Part shown: positions 63,528-64,000 of the stretch, one piece after another
How positions within the stretch are numbered: the first letter of the stretch is position 1
How the letters are laid out: each line of letters begins with the position of its first letter
Origin: Channallabes apus
Lineage: Eukaryota > Chordata > Actinopteri > Siluriformes > Clariidae
DNA length: 64,000 nucleotides
Assembly: GCA_030522415.1 (NCBI GenBank)
Contig: CM060107.1
Location: 3,150,847 to 3,214,846, forward strand
Direction of reading: 5' to 3'
Program-made: the position numbers and the translations under genes
Notes under the pieces: model-generated
Seen by the model: the letters and a program-made list of their open reading frames with translations, nothing else
Databases searched by the model: none
Told to the model about the DNA's origin: nothing

Positions 63528-63911
63528 TGTCATGCACACACAATCTGCGGCCGGCACTAGGACCCGGAAGTAAGTCGGCCGCCTACCAGGAAGTATAAGA
63601 GGAGTAAACAAACGGTGGCTTACCGCTCAGTCATTGAGTTCGGCCCATGTCGGTTAACGTTGGCTTTCTTCAAACCGTGAGTACTCACTGTGTTTTGGTT
63701 ATCGCTTCTTACCGTTGTGTGTGTATTTATAGGACGCGGGTTAAATTTGTGTTTTTCCCTTGCTCCACTTTCGTGAGAGTCCTTAAACTAAATCGCGTGG
63801 TTATCCTGCCTACTCGCCGTTACTCCGCGTTTGGGTTTACCATCCACGCTACATTGGGCTAACCGCTAAAGCTACGTCTTCTGGTCACCTCAGGTTAGTT
63901 CATCTCTGACA
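63528..63911 (+). repeat. 5' LTR of a second Ty3-type element
   Basis: 384 bp, TGTCATGC...CTGACA. TATA box TATAAGA is at 63594-63600. The predicted RNA start at about 63625 reads GCTCAGTCATT, which is the exact complement of AATGACTGAGC just after the LTR. The LTR start (TGTCATG) is like that of the Ty3 element at 12396. The 3' LTR is outside the window. Confidence 0.7.
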
Positions 63912-63912
63912 G

Positions 63913-63923
63913 AATGACTGAGC
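63913..63923 (+). promoter_or_regulatory. Self-priming site of the second Ty3-type element
   Basis: AATGACTGAGC starts about two bases after the LTR. It pairs over 11 bases with 63625-63635, placed 31 bases after the TATA box. The gag start codon lies inside this site. Confidence 0.65.
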
Positions 63924-64000
63924 CCCAAGCGGTAAACCCAGCGGAGCATGCGCGCCTATGCGGCGTGGTAGATCAGCATGCCGTGCTCATTAACGGACTA
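63914..64000 (+). CDS. Start of gag of the second Ty3-type element (cut by window end)
   Basis: The ATG at 63914 opens a frame MTEPQAVNPAEHARL that runs off the window. A start directly after the LTR matches the layout of the Ty3 element at 12396-17648. Only 29 codons are visible, so the identity rests on the LTR and priming-site layout. Confidence 0.55.
   Translation, partial: MTEPQAVNPAEHARLCGVVDQHAVLINGL

Overview
The window is fish nuclear DNA: AT-rich, intron-bearing and packed with vertebrate mobile elements. These include L2-type LINEs, Tc1 elements, Tf1/sushi-type Ty3 elements with a chromodomain, tRNA-derived SINEs and a class I retrovirus. There are also relics of two fish-type multicopy gene families and a broken immunoglobulin-type receptor exon. 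A teleost is certain in my view; a catfish or other ostariophysan is only a guess from the repeat style.

Layout. 1-8.7 kb: repeats, a TIR element with a SINE inside it, a relic zinc-finger gene and a nearly full-length but broken L2 LINE. 8741-39706: one endogenous retrovirus with two almost identical 1.66-kb LTRs and a 4-bp target duplication (CCAC). Its leader is split by a 14.5-kb TIR element (11188-25687, TA duplication). That element carries an intact sushi-type retrotransposon (12396-17648), a LINE (about 18693-23157) with a Tc1 element inserted in it (19276-20897), and an intron-bearing tRNA-Ile SINE. Without that insertion the provirus is about 16.5 kb. It reads LTR, tRNA-Trp-like primer site, splice donor, leader, a putative internal promoter, two small ORFs, gag, pro-pol, env, a 3' accessory ORF, polypurine tract, LTR.

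Each LTR also holds, on the minus strand, a small gene with its own TATA box, a start codon, a 94-nt intron with consensus splice sites, and an open reading frame of about 148 codons. This antisense LTR gene, together with the internal promoter, the stop/start-overlapping 5' ORFs and the 3' ORF, makes the provirus look like an undescribed complex retrovirus. Its layout recalls epsilonretroviruses (extra ORFs on both sides of gag-pol-env) and, in the internal promoter, foamy viruses. The copy is defective: stops in gag, before protease and in env, a frameshift in pol, and a small deletion at the third integrase catalytic residue.

39.7-56.3 kb: a minus-strand Ig V-type receptor exon is split by a second giant TIR element (40040-55875, TA duplication). 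The two exon halves join in frame when the element and one TA are removed. Inside it are a 5.5-kb TIR element (46408-51869), a 1.16-kb TIR element with an 8-bp duplication (53985-55142), a 1.5-kb TIR element, several duplicated segments and many microsatellites.

56.8-64 kb: a repeat also found at 0.9-1.8 kb, relics of a SAMD3-like gene and a zinc-finger gene, an intact tRNA-Gly(GCC), a 5'-truncated L2 directly after it, and the LTR and gag start of a second Ty3-type element cut by the window edge. Both Ty3 elements have an RNA 5' end that can pair with the site just inside the LTR, the signature of Tf1/sushi self-priming.

No intact host protein-coding gene was found.
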